Shown: piece by piece, positions 11,580 to 19,695 of the stretch
How the letters are laid out: every line of letters starts with the position of its first letter
Position numbering within the stretch: the first letter of the stretch is position 1
Assembly: GCA_913046825.1 (NCBI GenBank)
Contig: CAJWTF010000064.1
Location: 1 to 19,946, forward strand
Direction of reading: 5' to 3'
Source: an uncultured Rickettsiales bacterium
GTDB taxonomy: Bacteria > Pseudomonadota > Alphaproteobacteria > UBA8366
Length of the DNA: 19,946 bases
Notes under the pieces: generated by a model
What the model was told of the DNA's origin: nothing
Database searches by the model: none
What the model saw: only the letters and a program-made list of their open reading frames with translations
Position numbers and translations under genes: made by a program

Positions 11580-12899
11580 ATGCCAGCCAAAATACTTATG
11601 CCCGCTTTGTCCCCGACCATGACCGAAGGGACGTTAGCGAAATGGCTCGTCGGAGAAGGCGATACCGTGAATTCTGGCGACGTGATCGCCGAAATCGAAA
11701 CCGATAAAGCCACGATGGAAGTAGAAGCCGTCGAGGAAGGGAAACTTGGCAAGATCCTAGTTGCCGAGGGCACTGAAGGCGTTGCCGTCAACAACGTCAT
11801 CGCCTTATTGCTCGAAGAAGGTGAGGATGATAGTGCGTTGGCTGGTGTCGTTGTCTCTGCTTCACCGAGCGGCAAGGTTGGCACGCCACCTGCGGCCGGG
11901 CCCACGCCAGCGCCCGCGCTAGCTGCATCGGCACCCGCGGCATCACCTACCCCACAAACGGCTCCGCCGGTCGCTGCTGCGGCCTCTGGCGCACGGGTCG
12001 TTGCCAGCCCATTGGCGCGCCGAATGGCTTCTCAAGCGGGGCTTGATTTGGCGAATATGGCTGGAACCGGCCCCAATGATAGGATCGTGAAGGCGGATGT
12101 CGAAGCGGCATTGTCCGGCGGAGGTGCTCCAGCAGGCGCAGCGGCAGCCCCCTCCGCATCCCCCGCCGTTGCGCAGACAACCTCGACGACAGCGGAGAAG
12201 TTGCCGTTTGAGCCGAATTTTGACCTCGAATCGCTCTCGACGATGCGCAAGACGATCGCGAGGCGGCTCACGGAATCAAAACAGCAGATCCCGCATTTCT
12301 ATCTTTCAGTTGATTGTGAGATTGATGAGCTGTTGGCGATGCGGAAAACCCTAAATGACAAGGCGGACGGCGCTTACAAGCTGTCAGTCAATGATATGGT
12401 TATTAAGGCTGCAGCGATCGCGCTTCGGCGCGTGCCGAAAGCCAATGCATCTTGGACCGACGAGGGTGTAAAACTCTATAAATCAGCGGATATTTCGGTC
12501 GCAGTTGCTATCGAAGGCGGCTTGATTACACCGGTCGTGCGGCAGGCGGAAAATAAGGGGCTTGAGGCCATCTCCGTTGAGATGAAATCACTCTCCGAGA
12601 AGGCTCGTGACGGCAAACTCGGCCCTGAAGAATATCAAGGCGGCACGTTTAGTATTTCCAATCTCGGCATGTACGGGATTAAGGAGTTCAGCGCGGTCAT
12701 CAACCCGCCGCAGGCTTGTATCCTGGCGGTCGGTGCCGGCGCACAGCAGCCTGTCGTCAAAGATGGAGCGCTTGCGGTCGCGACGGTTATGTCCTGTACG
12801 CTTTCGGTCGATCATCGGGCAGTCGACGGGGCCATCGGCGCCAAATATCTTGGCGCCTTTAAGCGGCTCATCGAAGATCCGCTCAGCATGCTGCTCTAA
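11580..12899 (+). CDS. pdhC: Dihydrolipoamide acetyltransferase (E2 of pyruvate dehydrogenase)
   Basis: This is the structural core of the complex; it passes the acetyl group from lipoamide to CoA. The 439-residue protein has one lipoyl domain (1-80, Lys43 in ETDKATMEV), an Ala/Pro linker, a peripheral subunit-binding domain (about 139-177, ASPLARRMA through DRIVKADVEAAL), a second Ala/Pro linker and the acetyltransferase catalytic domain. Catalytic His412 and Asp416 are present in SVDHRAVDGA. The C terminus (DPLSMLL) is typical of the family. A GGAGG ribosome binding site lies just upstream; the gap to pdhB is 14 bases and to lpd 9 bases, so the operon is tightly packed. Confidence 0.96.
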   Translation: MPAKILMPALSPTMTEGTLAKWLVGEGDTVNSGDVIAEIETDKATMEVEAVEEGKLGKILVAEGTEGVAVNNVIALLLEEGEDDSALAGVVVSASPSGKVGTPPAAGPTPAPALAASAPAASPTPQTAPPVAAAASGARVVASPLARRMASQAGLDLANMAGTGPNDRIVKADVEAALSGGGAPAGAAAAPSASPAVAQTTSTTAEKLPFEPNFDLESLSTMRKTIARRLTESKQQIPHFYLSVDCEIDELLAMRKTLNDKADGAYKLSVNDMVIKAAAIALRRVPKANASWTDEGVKLYKSADISVAVAIEGGLITPVVRQAENKGLEAISVEMKSLSEKARDGKLGPEEYQGGTFSISNLGMYGIKEFSAVINPPQACILAVGAGAQQPVVKDGALAVATVMSCTLSVDHRAVDGAIGAKYLGAFKRLIEDPLSMLL

Positions 12900-12908
12900 G
12901 GAGTTCCC

Positions 12909-14321
12909 ATGGCGGATCAAAAATTCGATCTCATTGTAGTCGGCGGCGGCCCTGGCGGCTATGTCGCAGCCATTCGCGCGGCGCAATTGGGCATGAAGAC
13001 AGCCCTTGTCGAGGGACAGCATCTGGGTGGTATTTGTCTTAATTGGGGCTGTATTCCGACCAAAGCACTGCTCCGCACTGCCGAAGTGTATCGCAACATT
13101 CAGCATGCGGAAGCCTATGGCATAACGGTTCAAGGCGCTTCCGTCGACTTGAAGAAGGTTATCGCGCGCTCACGCAAAGTGGCGGGTCAATTGAATGGTG
13201 GCGTCGGGCATCTCTTGAAAAAGAATAAGGTTGAAGCCATCGACGGCTGGGGCAAACTGGCGGGCGGATCCAAGGGGGCGCGCAAGCTTTCCGTAGAGAA
13301 AGACGGCAAGAAGGTCGCCGACCTCACGGCGGCGCATATCATATTGGCGACGGGGGCCAGAGCTCGGTCTTTGCCGGGGGTGGAGCCTGACGGCAAATTG
13401 GTTTGGACGTATAGGGAAGCCATGGTGCCGGAAGCGATGCCGAAATCGATCCTGGTAGTCGGGTCAGGCGCCATCGGCATCGAATTCGCGAGTTTCTACC
13501 GCAATCTCGGTGTCGACGTCACCGTGATCGAGGTTATGGATCGCGTCCTGCCAGTCGAGGACGAAGAGATTTCAGCCTTGGCGCAAAAGTCCTTCGAAAA
13601 AGACGGAATGAAGATCATTACCGGCGCACAAGTCAAAGCGCTGAAGAAATTGGCCAATTCCGTGACCGCAACGGTCGATAAAGCGGGCAAGAGTCAGGAT
13701 ATTACGGTCGACAGAGTGATTTTGGCAGTCGGGATCGTCGGCAATGTTGAGAATATCGGTCTCGAAGGCACCAAGGTGAAGGTCGACCGCGGCCATATCG
13801 AGACCAATCAGTGGCTCGAGACCGCCGAAGCGGGCGTCTACGCCATTGGCGATGTTACCGGTCCGCCCTGGCTGGCCCATAAGGCAAGCCATGAAGGTAT
13901 TATTTGTGTTGAGAAAATCAAAGGCGAGAAAGACGTCCATCCGCTGAACACATTGAATGTGCCGGGTTGCACCTATTGTCTGCCCCAGGTCGCCTCTGTC
14001 GGGCTTACGGAAGCCAAGGCCAAGGAAGCCGGCTATGAAGTTCGTGTCGGACGCTTTCCTTTCATGGGGAATGGCAAGGCCATAGCCTTGGGAGAGCCGG
14101 AAGGCCTGGTAAAGACGGTGTTTGATGCGAAGACCGGCGAATTGTTGGGCGCGCATATGATCGGCGCCGAAGTTACCGAGCTTATCCAAGGTTATGGCAT
14201 TGCGCGGACTCTGGAGACGACGGAGAAGGAATTGATGCACACCATATTCCCACACCCGACGTTATCCGAGATGATGCACGAATCGGTACTCGATGCTTAT
14301 AGTAAGGTTATTCACTTCTAA
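12909..14321 (+). CDS. lpd: Dihydrolipoyl dehydrogenase (E3)
   Basis: This flavoprotein reoxidises dihydrolipoamide and reduces NAD. The 470-residue protein has the FAD motif [15 protein letters not shown] (12-26), the redox disulfide Cys43/Cys48 in [15 protein letters not shown], a second Rossmann motif for NAD ([15 protein letters not shown]) and the FAD motif [20 protein letters not shown]. The C-terminal active-site pair is His449-Glu454 in [10 protein letters not shown]. The ribosome binding site is the AAGGAG at the end of pdhC. Its place right after E2 marks it as the E3 of the pyruvate complex, though it may also serve other 2-oxoacid complexes. Confidence 0.97.
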   Translation: MADQKFDLIVVGGGPGGYVAAIRAAQLGMKTALVEGQHLGGICLNWGCIPTKALLRTAEVYRNIQHAEAYGITVQGASVDLKKVIARSRKVAGQLNGGVGHLLKKNKVEAIDGWGKLAGGSKGARKLSVEKDGKKVADLTAAHIILATGARARSLPGVEPDGKLVWTYREAMVPEAMPKSILVVGSGAIGIEFASFYRNLGVDVTVIEVMDRVLPVEDEEISALAQKSFEKDGMKIITGAQVKALKKLANSVTATVDKAGKSQDITVDRVILAVGIVGNVENIGLEGTKVKVDRGHIETNQWLETAEAGVYAIGDVTGPPWLAHKASHEGIICVEKIKGEKDVHPLNTLNVPGCTYCLPQVASVGLTEAKAKEAGYEVRVGRFPFMGNGKAIALGEPEGLVKTVFDAKTGELLGAHMIGAEVTELIQGYGIARTLETTEKELMHTIFPHPTLSEMMHESVLDAYSKVIHF

Positions 14322-14341
14322 CCGACAAGTGGGTTTGGGCC

Positions 14342-15310
14342 ATGGCCACCATTGAAGCGGCAAAAATACGGCATCCGGAGAAACGCAACCGGCCGGATAA
14401 TCCGGCGCCTCGGAAACCAGATTGGATTCGCGTAAAGGCGCCAACATCGAAGACTTATTTCGAAACCCGTAAACTCGTCCGTGATAATGGATTGCACACG
14501 GTCTGTGAAGAAGCAGGTTGTCCGAATATCGGCGAATGTTGGGCAAAGAAACACGCGACTTTTATGATTATGGGCGATACCTGCACGCGGGCCTGTGCCT
14601 TCTGTAATGTCGCGACCGGGATTCCACGTGCCCTCGACGCGGATGAACCATCACGGGTCGGCGACGCAGTGGCACAATTGGGCCTTGCTCATGTAGTCGT
14701 GACGTCTGTAGACAGAGACGACCTTGTGGATGGTGGGGCTGAGCATTTTGCGGCCGTCATCGCTTCAATTCGGGAGAAATCTCAAGGGACTACGATTGAA
14801 ATACTAACACCTGACTTCATGCAAAAAGAAGGCGCAATTGAAGTTGTTGCAACGGCGAAGCCTGATGTTTTTAATCACAATATCGAAACAGTACCGCGTC
14901 TATATCCGACAGTCCGGCCAGGCTCACGGTATTTTACCAGCCTCGAACTCTTGCACAGAGTGAAACAGATTGACCCTTCGATCTTTACGAAATCTGGAAT
15001 GATGGCTGGGCTGGGCGAAAGCCGGGACGAGATGCATCAGGTGATGGATGATCTGCGCTCGGCATCGGTCGATTTTTTGACCGTCGGGCAATATTTGCAG
15101 CCGACACCGAAACACGCGACTATTGATCGTTTTATCACGCCGGACGAATTTGACGGGCTGGCCCGCATGGCGCGCGGCAAGGGGTTCTTAATGGTATCAG
15201 CCTCTCCTCTGACGCGCTCCTCCTATCACGCCGGCGATGATTTTGCGCAATTGCGCGCGGCGCGAAACGCGAAAATTGCAAAGAATGCCGTGACGATTGC
15301 GGCCAATTAA
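14342..15310 (+). CDS. lipA: Lipoyl synthase
   Basis: LipA is a radical-SAM enzyme that inserts two sulfurs into protein-bound octanoyl groups, making the lipoyl cofactor needed by the PdhB and PdhC lipoyl domains encoded just upstream. The 322-residue protein has both cluster motifs: the auxiliary cluster Cys55, Cys60 and Cys66 ([12 protein letters not shown]) and the radical-SAM cluster Cys81, Cys85 and Cys88 (CTRACAFC). The C-terminal RSSYHA motif supplies the conserved Ser ligand. It starts 20 bases after lpd and is probably part of the same transcript. Placing lipA in the pdh operon is common in alphaproteobacteria. Confidence 0.96.
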   Translation: MATIEAAKIRHPEKRNRPDNPAPRKPDWIRVKAPTSKTYFETRKLVRDNGLHTVCEEAGCPNIGECWAKKHATFMIMGDTCTRACAFCNVATGIPRALDADEPSRVGDAVAQLGLAHVVVTSVDRDDLVDGGAEHFAAVIASIREKSQGTTIEILTPDFMQKEGAIEVVATAKPDVFNHNIETVPRLYPTVRPGSRYFTSLELLHRVKQIDPSIFTKSGMMAGLGESRDEMHQVMDDLRSASVDFLTVGQYLQPTPKHATIDRFITPDEFDGLARMARGKGFLMVSASPLTRSSYHAGDDFAQLRAARNAKIAKNAVTIAAN

Positions 15311-15322
15311 CTTCTTCATTTC

Positions 15323-15757
15323 GTGCGTAGATTTTCCGAAACCAAGTATTTACCCCACTCGTCGTTGGATCTCTTCGACATTATCGTCGATGTGGACAAA
15401 TACGCGGAGTTCCTACCCTGGTGTGTGGCGTCTCGGGTGCGGCAGCGCAACGACGACGGTTCCCTAATTGCCGACCTCAGCATAGGCTATGGCAGTCTTC
15501 GTGAGAAGTTCACAAGCAGTGTTTCGTCTGATCGGGACGAATTGCGTGTCACCACAACCCAAGCTGCCGGCCCTTTCAAGTATCTCAGGAGCGAATGGCA
15601 GTTATTGGACGTGAGCGACGGCGGAACGACCCTCTCATTCGAGATTGAGTTCGAATTCCGCTCTTTCTTGTTGGAAAAGGTAATTGGTACCGTCTTCGAA
15701 TCGGCGGCGCACAAAATGATATCCGCCTTTGAAAAGCGAGCCGCTGATGTTTTATGA
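15323..15757 (+). CDS. START/SRPBCC-domain protein, COQ10 / RatA-like
   Basis: The 144-residue protein is a single polyketide cyclase/START fold. It begins with RRFSETKYLPHSS, followed by the family pattern L-F-D-I-I-V-D-V-D-K-Y-A-E-F-L-P-W-C, and ends in FESAAHKMISAFEKRA. In mitochondria the relative COQ10 binds ubiquinone and supports respiration; in E. coli the relative RatA was described as inhibiting 70S ribosome assembly. Bacterial genes at this position next to lipA are more likely quinone or lipid chaperones than toxins. It starts with GTG at 15323, 12 bases after lipA, without a good ribosome binding site, so it is likely coupled to lipA and forms the end of the pdh operon. Confidence 0.85.
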   Translation: MRRFSETKYLPHSSLDLFDIIVDVDKYAEFLPWCVASRVRQRNDDGSLIADLSIGYGSLREKFTSSVSSDRDELRVTTTQAAGPFKYLRSEWQLLDVSDGGTTLSFEIEFEFRSFLLEKVIGTVFESAAHKMISAFEKRAADVL

Positions 15758-15833
15758 GCAGCGAAGACTATCGTTTTAGCGCGGATTCAGCGGCAATCTC
15801 CAACAGAGTCACTCAATTTCGCAATTTCATATC

Positions 15834-15863
15834 TTGACTAGTATTTTAGGTATAAGATCTAAT
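15834..15863 (+). promoter_or_regulatory. Sigma-70-like promoter of the HTH regulator gene
   Basis: TTGACT at 15834-15839 (five of six consensus bases) is followed after 18 bases by TCTAAT at 15858-15863 (five of six). This would place the transcript start near 15870 and leave a leader of about 50 bases. A second possible -10, TATAAG at 15851-15856, is only 11 bases from the -35 and is therefore unlikely. The strong ribosome binding site GGGGGAGG at 15903-15910 follows, 8 bases before the ATG at 15919. Confidence 0.5.
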
Positions 15864-15918
15864 TTTAAGACCGGGATTTGCAACTTCATAGTAATTTATT
15901 GAGGGGGAGGTTCAGCGA

Positions 15919-16659
15919 ATGCTGATGCCCAACATGCTTAAGGCCGCAAGAGCGCTTCTCGGAATAAGGCAAAGCGAACTCGCAAAAGCCGCTGGGATAT
16001 CTCTGGCAACATTGAATAATTTCGAGCGCGGGATCGGCGACCCCCGTGCCAGTACCATCGATGCCATCGAGCGGAGCCTGAGGCGAGGCGGCATCACTTT
16101 TATGGATGACGGAGAATCTGAAGGAGTTTCCCTTCAAAAGCTTCACCGGCCAAGCGCTTTCGATACTTACGCGGCAAGTCGACAGGTACTGGAAGCGCTG
16201 GACCGAGCGTCTCTCCTGAACATTCAGTCGGTTATATTCTTTCGGAATACGGAGATCACAACGGAGGGCGAACATAAACACTATGTTGCCCTGTTATTGG
16301 ATGGGCTAACGCGTGCCATTGTTTTTGACCAAGCGCGCCTATCGCTTGAGACTTCAAGCCATGCGGCCGAAGTTGCGGGCATAATGCTGGCGGCTTTCGC
16401 TATGTATCGCGATGAAATCTATTACTTACCCGAATTCATATCGGATTCGCTGCGCCTTCCGGCTCCTCAGGCGATAGCGTTAATTGGTGAAACGGAGTTC
16501 GAAAAACTCGATGATCCTGCGGATTTTTTCCAGTTGTTCGGCCTGACACAAGATCGAATTGCCCCTTGGCTGGAGCGCGACGATCATCCGCTACACCAGT
16601 TGTTCGGCCTTACTCAATCGCGCCTACGGCAGCTGTCAGAAGCACCAGAGCTTCAATAA
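15919..16659 (+). CDS. XRE-type helix-turn-helix protein of unknown target, with duplicated C-terminal segment
   Basis: The 246-residue protein begins with a Cro/C1-type HTH domain (about residues 6-60): LKAARALLGIRQSELAKAAG, then the recognition helix region SLATLNNFERG and the closing STIDAIERSLRRGGI. The rest (about 75-246) matches no family I recognise; it is acidic and soluble with no membrane segment. Near the C terminus a segment is repeated with a 22-residue period: QLFGLTQDR and QLFGLTQSR, each preceded by an acidic DD-containing stretch. The start at 15919 is supported by a very strong ribosome binding site. The gene has its own promoter and sits between genes that are often closer together (the lipA/COQ10 group and cinA). 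Its last 50 bases overlap the 3' end of cinA on the opposite strand. It may regulate neighbours or itself; no operator is proven. Confidence 0.72.
   Translation: MLMPNMLKAARALLGIRQSELAKAAGISLATLNNFERGIGDPRASTIDAIERSLRRGGITFMDDGESEGVSLQKLHRPSAFDTYAASRQVLEALDRASLLNIQSVIFFRNTEITTEGEHKHYVALLLDGLTRAIVFDQARLSLETSSHAAEVAGIMLAAFAMYRDEIYYLPEFISDSLRLPAPQAIALIGETEFEKLDDPADFFQLFGLTQDRIAPWLERDDHPLHQLFGLTQSRLRQLSEAPELQ
16531..16610 (+). repeat. Tandem-type duplication inside the HTH gene
   Basis: The 14-base sequence CAGTTGTTCGGCCT occurs at 16531-16544 and again at 16597-16610, exactly 66 bases (22 codons) apart and in the same reading frame. The flanking codons are also related (LTQDR against LTQSR). 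The second copy ends where the cinA reading frame of the opposite strand begins to overlap. Confidence 0.7.
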
Positions 16660-17116
16660 CCGCTGCCGTGCGTACTTCTTGGCGATCTCCGCTAAATACA
16701 TAGCGATGGGCGGCAGGCGCACTGTGACTTGTCGCAATTCCGATATAGACAAGACCGACCGGTTTAATCTCTGTCGCGCCGCCTGGTCCCGCAATGCCCG
16801 TAAGTGATGCAGCGGCGCCGATGCCTGTGCGGGTAAGTGCTCCGGCACACATTTCCTTCGCGACCGTATCGCTGACTGCGCCAAATTGCTCTAGGGATTC
16901 GGACTTTACTCCCACTTCTTCATGTTTTGCCTCGTTAGAGTAAGTGACAAATCCACGGTCGAGTACGTCTGAAGAACCGGAAATATCGGTCAGACATCCA
17001 CTGAGCAAGCCGCCCGTGCAGGACTCTATTGTGGACAGGCGGACATTGCGCGCGCGACATAGGTCAACCAGTGTCTTGGCGCGTTCATTAATTTCGTCCG
17101 GAAACGTGTATTTCAT
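16610..17116 (-). CDS. cinA: CinA C-terminal domain protein, nicotinamide-nucleotide amidohydrolase (PncC-like)
   Basis: The 168-residue protein corresponds to the stand-alone CinA amidase domain, which deamidates nicotinamide mononucleotide in pyridine-nucleotide salvage. Family motifs are ESCTGGLLSGCLTDISGSS near residue 30, GFVTYSNEAKHEEVGV, and LTGIAGPGGAT followed by KPVGLVYIG. The ATG at 17116 overlaps the pgpA stop by 4 bases (ATGA). An in-frame start at 17221 would add 35 Arg-rich residues lying inside pgpA and is rejected. It is the last gene of the minus-strand ispDF-pgpA-cinA set. Its 3' end overlaps the convergent HTH gene by 50 bases, which leaves no room for a shared terminator between them. 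Confidence 0.9.
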   Translation of the reverse strand: MKYTFPDEINERAKTLVDLCRARNVRLSTIESCTGGLLSGCLTDISGSSDVLDRGFVTYSNEAKHEEVGVKSESLEQFGAVSDTVAKEMCAGALTRTGIGAAASLTGIAGPGGATEIKPVGLVYIGIATSHSAPAAHRYVFSGDRQEVRTAAVIEALVLLTAAVGAIE

Positions 17117-17580
17117 ATAATGAACCTCAAGAGAATTAAGGACGCTACTCCTGCGTAGAGTCCGGCCACCACGTCGTCTAACATGACCGCGAGGCCGCCT
17201 TTTAGCCGCTGTTCGGCCCAATTAGCCGGCCATATTTTGGTGATATCAAAGATGCGAAAAAACACGAATGCCACGCCGTACTCAATTAATCCAATTGGCA
17301 AAAATGAAACGGCAATCGCTTGCCCGACGACTTCATCGATAACGACCGGACTTGGATCATTGCCACCGGATACTTCGATGTAAATAGTTGATGCCCAGAT
17401 GCCGACGAAGAACAGGATCACGGCAAAAGCGACGACCGCACTCACACCAAGAGTCGAATGTATCAGCCAGATAACCGGTAATGCGGCGATCGATCCGGCG
17501 GTGCCTGACGCGAAGGGGAATTTTCCCGAGCCAAAAAAAGTTGCGGCTACAATTGCTATATTAGTCTTGAAGTTGTTCAC
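17113..17580 (-). CDS. pgpA: Phosphatidylglycerophosphatase A
   Basis: This inner-membrane enzyme removes phosphate from phosphatidylglycerophosphate to give phosphatidylglycerol. The 155-residue protein shows the family opening FGSGKFPFASGTAGSIAALP, the conserved acidic motif VIDEVVGQ, and KIWPANWAEQRLKGGLAVMLDDVVAG before a final hydrophobic helix, with three to four membrane segments in all. The GTG start at 17580 overlaps the ispDF stop by 4 bases (GTGA), and its own stop overlaps the cinA start, so the three genes are probably translated together. This ispDF-pgpA-cinA order is common in alphaproteobacteria. Confidence 0.92.
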   Translation of the reverse strand: MNNFKTNIAIVAATFFGSGKFPFASGTAGSIAALPVIWLIHSTLGVSAVVAFAVILFFVGIWASTIYIEVSGGNDPSPVVIDEVVGQAIAVSFLPIGLIEYGVAFVFFRIFDITKIWPANWAEQRLKGGLAVMLDDVVAGLYAGVASLILLRFII

Positions 17581-18737
17581 GTGGCTGGCACCTCTACACT
17601 GGCAATCGCTTGCGCTGCGAGTCCTTCTCCGCGCCCAGTGAAACCGAGACGCTCGGTCGTTGTCGCCTTGATATTGACCCTATCGAGGGGGATATCCAGA
17701 AATTCGGCAACTTTCATTCGCATTTCGTCGCGGTGCGGTCCGATTTTCGGACGCTCGCCGATAATCGTGACATCGACGTTGATGATGGAACCGCCCGCTT
17801 CGCGGATATTGGCGGCGGCGGCTTCCACAAAGATATGTGAGGCGGCTCCCTTCCATTTCGGGTTGCTTGGTGGAAAATGTAGGCCAATATCTCCGCATCC
17901 AATCGCACCGAGAAGCGCATCCGTCAAAGCATGAAGAGCCACGTCCGCATCCGAATGGCCAATCAAGCTCATATCACAAGGAACCATGATCCCGCATAGT
18001 GTAACTCCATCACCAGGGCCAAGCTTATGGACATCAAAGCCCGTTCCAACGCGTGTTTGCATCTGGTGCTTTTCCAATATCTGTTCCGCGCGGTCGAAAT
18101 CCGCTTCCGTCGTCACCTTAATATTTCGCTCATCGCCATCGACGACGCATACCACCATGCCAGCTTCTTCCATAACGGCCGCGTCGTCCGTCGGCAGATC
18201 GCTGTCGCGTTGCCCGTGCGCCTTTAAGATCGCCTTGAAACGAAAGCCTTGCGGCGTTTGCGCACGCCACAACCCGGCACGGTCGACAGTTTCTTCAATC
18301 AAATCGTCAGTCGAGGCAACGCGCTTTAACGTGTCGGAGACGGGAAGGGCGGGTATCGCGCCAGCTGCGTCCGCCAATGCGGCAATGATCCGCTCGATCA
18401 TACCGCGATCCGCAAAGGGCCGGGCTGCATCGTGAATTAATACGATATCAGTTTCGAAATCAGACAGGCTCTCTAAGCCGTTTACTGCAGACAAATGCCG
18501 CTCCGTACCGCCAATTACTGGGGGGAGGATGTCTAATCCGGCAGTTGCGGCTCGATAAAGTGCCTGATCGTCCGCATGTATGACCACTCGGATCAAATTC
18601 ACTGCGGGGCAATCAACGAAACAATCGATGGCGCGGCGGAGTACGGAAATTCCGTCGATTTCTCGGTATTGCTTGGGAATCCCGCCACCAGCGCGGGTTC
18701 CACGGCCGCCAGCCAGGATCAGTGCCGCCACTGTCAT
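17577..18737 (-). CDS. ispDF: Bifunctional IspDF: MEP cytidylyltransferase and MECDP synthase
   Basis: This fused enzyme covers two steps of the non-mevalonate isoprenoid pathway. The IspD half (1 to about 222) starts with the nucleotide-binding loop LAGGRGTRAGGGIPKQY (8-24) and contains IHDAARPF. The IspF half begins at about Met226 with the metal ligands Asp235 and His237 in GTGFDVHKLG, followed by GHSDADVALHALTDALLGA, GDIGLHFPPSNPKWKGA and a C-terminal TTERLGFTGRGEG. The 386-residue length is normal for the fused form, which is characteristic of alphaproteobacteria and some epsilonproteobacteria. It is the first gene of the minus-strand operon and is divergent from the CcsA-like gene with 79 bases between. 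Confidence 0.96.
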   Translation of the reverse strand: MTVAALILAGGRGTRAGGGIPKQYREIDGISVLRRAIDCFVDCPAVNLIRVVIHADDQALYRAATAGLDILPPVIGGTERHLSAVNGLESLSDFETDIVLIHDAARPFADRGMIERIIAALADAAGAIPALPVSDTLKRVASTDDLIEETVDRAGLWRAQTPQGFRFKAILKAHGQRDSDLPTDDAAVMEEAGMVVCVVDGDERNIKVTTEADFDRAEQILEKHQMQTRVGTGFDVHKLGPGDGVTLCGIMVPCDMSLIGHSDADVALHALTDALLGAIGCGDIGLHFPPSNPKWKGAASHIFVEAAAANIREAGGSIINVDVTIIGERPKIGPHRDEMRMKVAEFLDIPLDRVNIKATTTERLGFTGRGEGLAAQAIASVEVPAT

Positions 18738-18816
18738 GGCAAAAATTCCTTTAATCGTCTCGTCACGAACAAATCCCGCATTTCATTGACCAAGCCAGCT
18801 GGGTTATATTTCGTTT
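18738..18816. promoter_or_regulatory. Divergent intergenic region between ispDF and the CcsA-like gene
   Basis: This 79-base gap must hold the promoters or leaders for both directions. On the plus strand TTGACC at 18786-18791 resembles a -35 box, but the TATATT at 18805-18810 is only 13 bases on, too close for a good promoter. No other structure was seen. Confidence 0.3.
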
Positions 18817-19611
18817 ATGACCCACACCGCAATCTCCTCGATATTGACGCTGTTAGCGTTGCTCGCGTTTTCCGCCACATTGCTTGCATCCAACAAAGGT
18901 CAGTCGACCTTAAAGCAACTAGTCGCTTTTTCAGTAGGGACCTTCACGACGGTCTATTGGATATGGAGTCGTGATTGGGGATTAGGTCTTCCGACGGCTT
19001 TGTTAGCAAGCGTCCTCGCAACAGAGATAGCTTTCGGTTTAATCTTGCTGCGCTTGCGTGAGGCATTACAGCTTGGAAGCATATTAGGGCCGTACCTATT
19101 CATAGCGTGCCTCATGGTTCTTTGGGCTGACGCGGGTCGAGGGTCCGAAGCCACTCAACCACATATAACGGGATGGCTCGCCGCGCACATCGGCGCTGCC
19201 GTTTTAAGCTATGGCTTCGTGACCATAGGCGCTATCGCGGGTCTTGGGATCATCATGCGAGAACGCGGTTTGAAACGCCGAACGAGAGGCCGACTGACGG
19301 ATGGACTTCCTTCCATCGCGGTTGCGGAGACGACCGAAATCGTCGGCCTTGCTGCCGCTGAAATCATCTTGGGCATTGGCATTATCTTCGGCATTGCCGC
19401 CGAATATACGACGACAGGGGCTTTTTTTCAGATCACGCATAAGAGTTTATTTAGCGTTACCGCCTTTGTCGTAATAGGCGGATTGCTCATTCTCCATTTG
19501 CGGACCGGATTGCGAGGTCGACTTGCGGCGCGAATTGGATTGTTTGCCTATCTTCTTGTTTCGCTCGGATATCCAGGTGTGAAATTTGTCAGTGATATAT
19601 TTCTGTCGTAG
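18817..19611 (+). CDS. CcsA/YpjD-like membrane protein (cytochrome c assembly family)
   Basis: The 264-residue protein is strongly hydrophobic, with about eight predicted membrane segments. The pattern of a conserved His in HIGAAVLSYGFVTIGAIAGL, a second in FQITHKSLFSVTAFVVIGG and a third in LILHLRTGLRG matches the CcsA/HemX/YpjD group of haem-handling membrane proteins. The tryptophan-rich WWD motif of true CcsA is not visible, so this is more likely the shorter YpjD-type relative of unknown exact role than the cytochrome c synthetase itself. It is on the plus strand between ispDF and dusB and appears to be a single gene. Confidence 0.75.
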   Translation: MTHTAISSILTLLALLAFSATLLASNKGQSTLKQLVAFSVGTFTTVYWIWSRDWGLGLPTALLASVLATEIAFGLILLRLREALQLGSILGPYLFIACLMVLWADAGRGSEATQPHITGWLAAHIGAAVLSYGFVTIGAIAGLGIIMRERGLKRRTRGRLTDGLPSIAVAETTEIVGLAAAEIILGIGIIFGIAAEYTTTGAFFQITHKSLFSVTAFVVIGGLLILHLRTGLRGRLAARIGLFAYLLVSLGYPGVKFVSDIFLS

Positions 19612-19695
19612 TCGAACCTGCTTGAATTAAAGCTTGAGGCCGGTGCTGATCCGCTATATCGATTAATATATGTGCAATAATTTACCGCTTAATTA

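Noticed and set aside
10192..11820. Misassembled or duplicated lipoyl domain, because pdhB and pdhC both start with one
   Set aside because: E1 beta subunits with an N-terminal lipoyl domain are well known in alphaproteobacteria, and the two copies differ at many bases.
13572..14255. A 227-codon open frame on the minus strand inside lpd
   Set aside because: It lies wholly antisense to a clear lpd gene, has no family-like sequence, and is rich in the residues expected from reading GC-rich codons backwards.
15323..15757. RatA-type toxin of a toxin-antitoxin pair
   Set aside because: No RatB-like or other small partner gene is adjacent, and the location after lipA is the common one for the COQ10-like family, so a toxin role is not supported.
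16610..17221. Longer CinA starting at 17221
   Set aside because: The extra 35 residues are Arg-rich and encoded inside pgpA; the ATG at 17116 forms a 4-bp overlap with the pgpA stop and gives the normal domain length.
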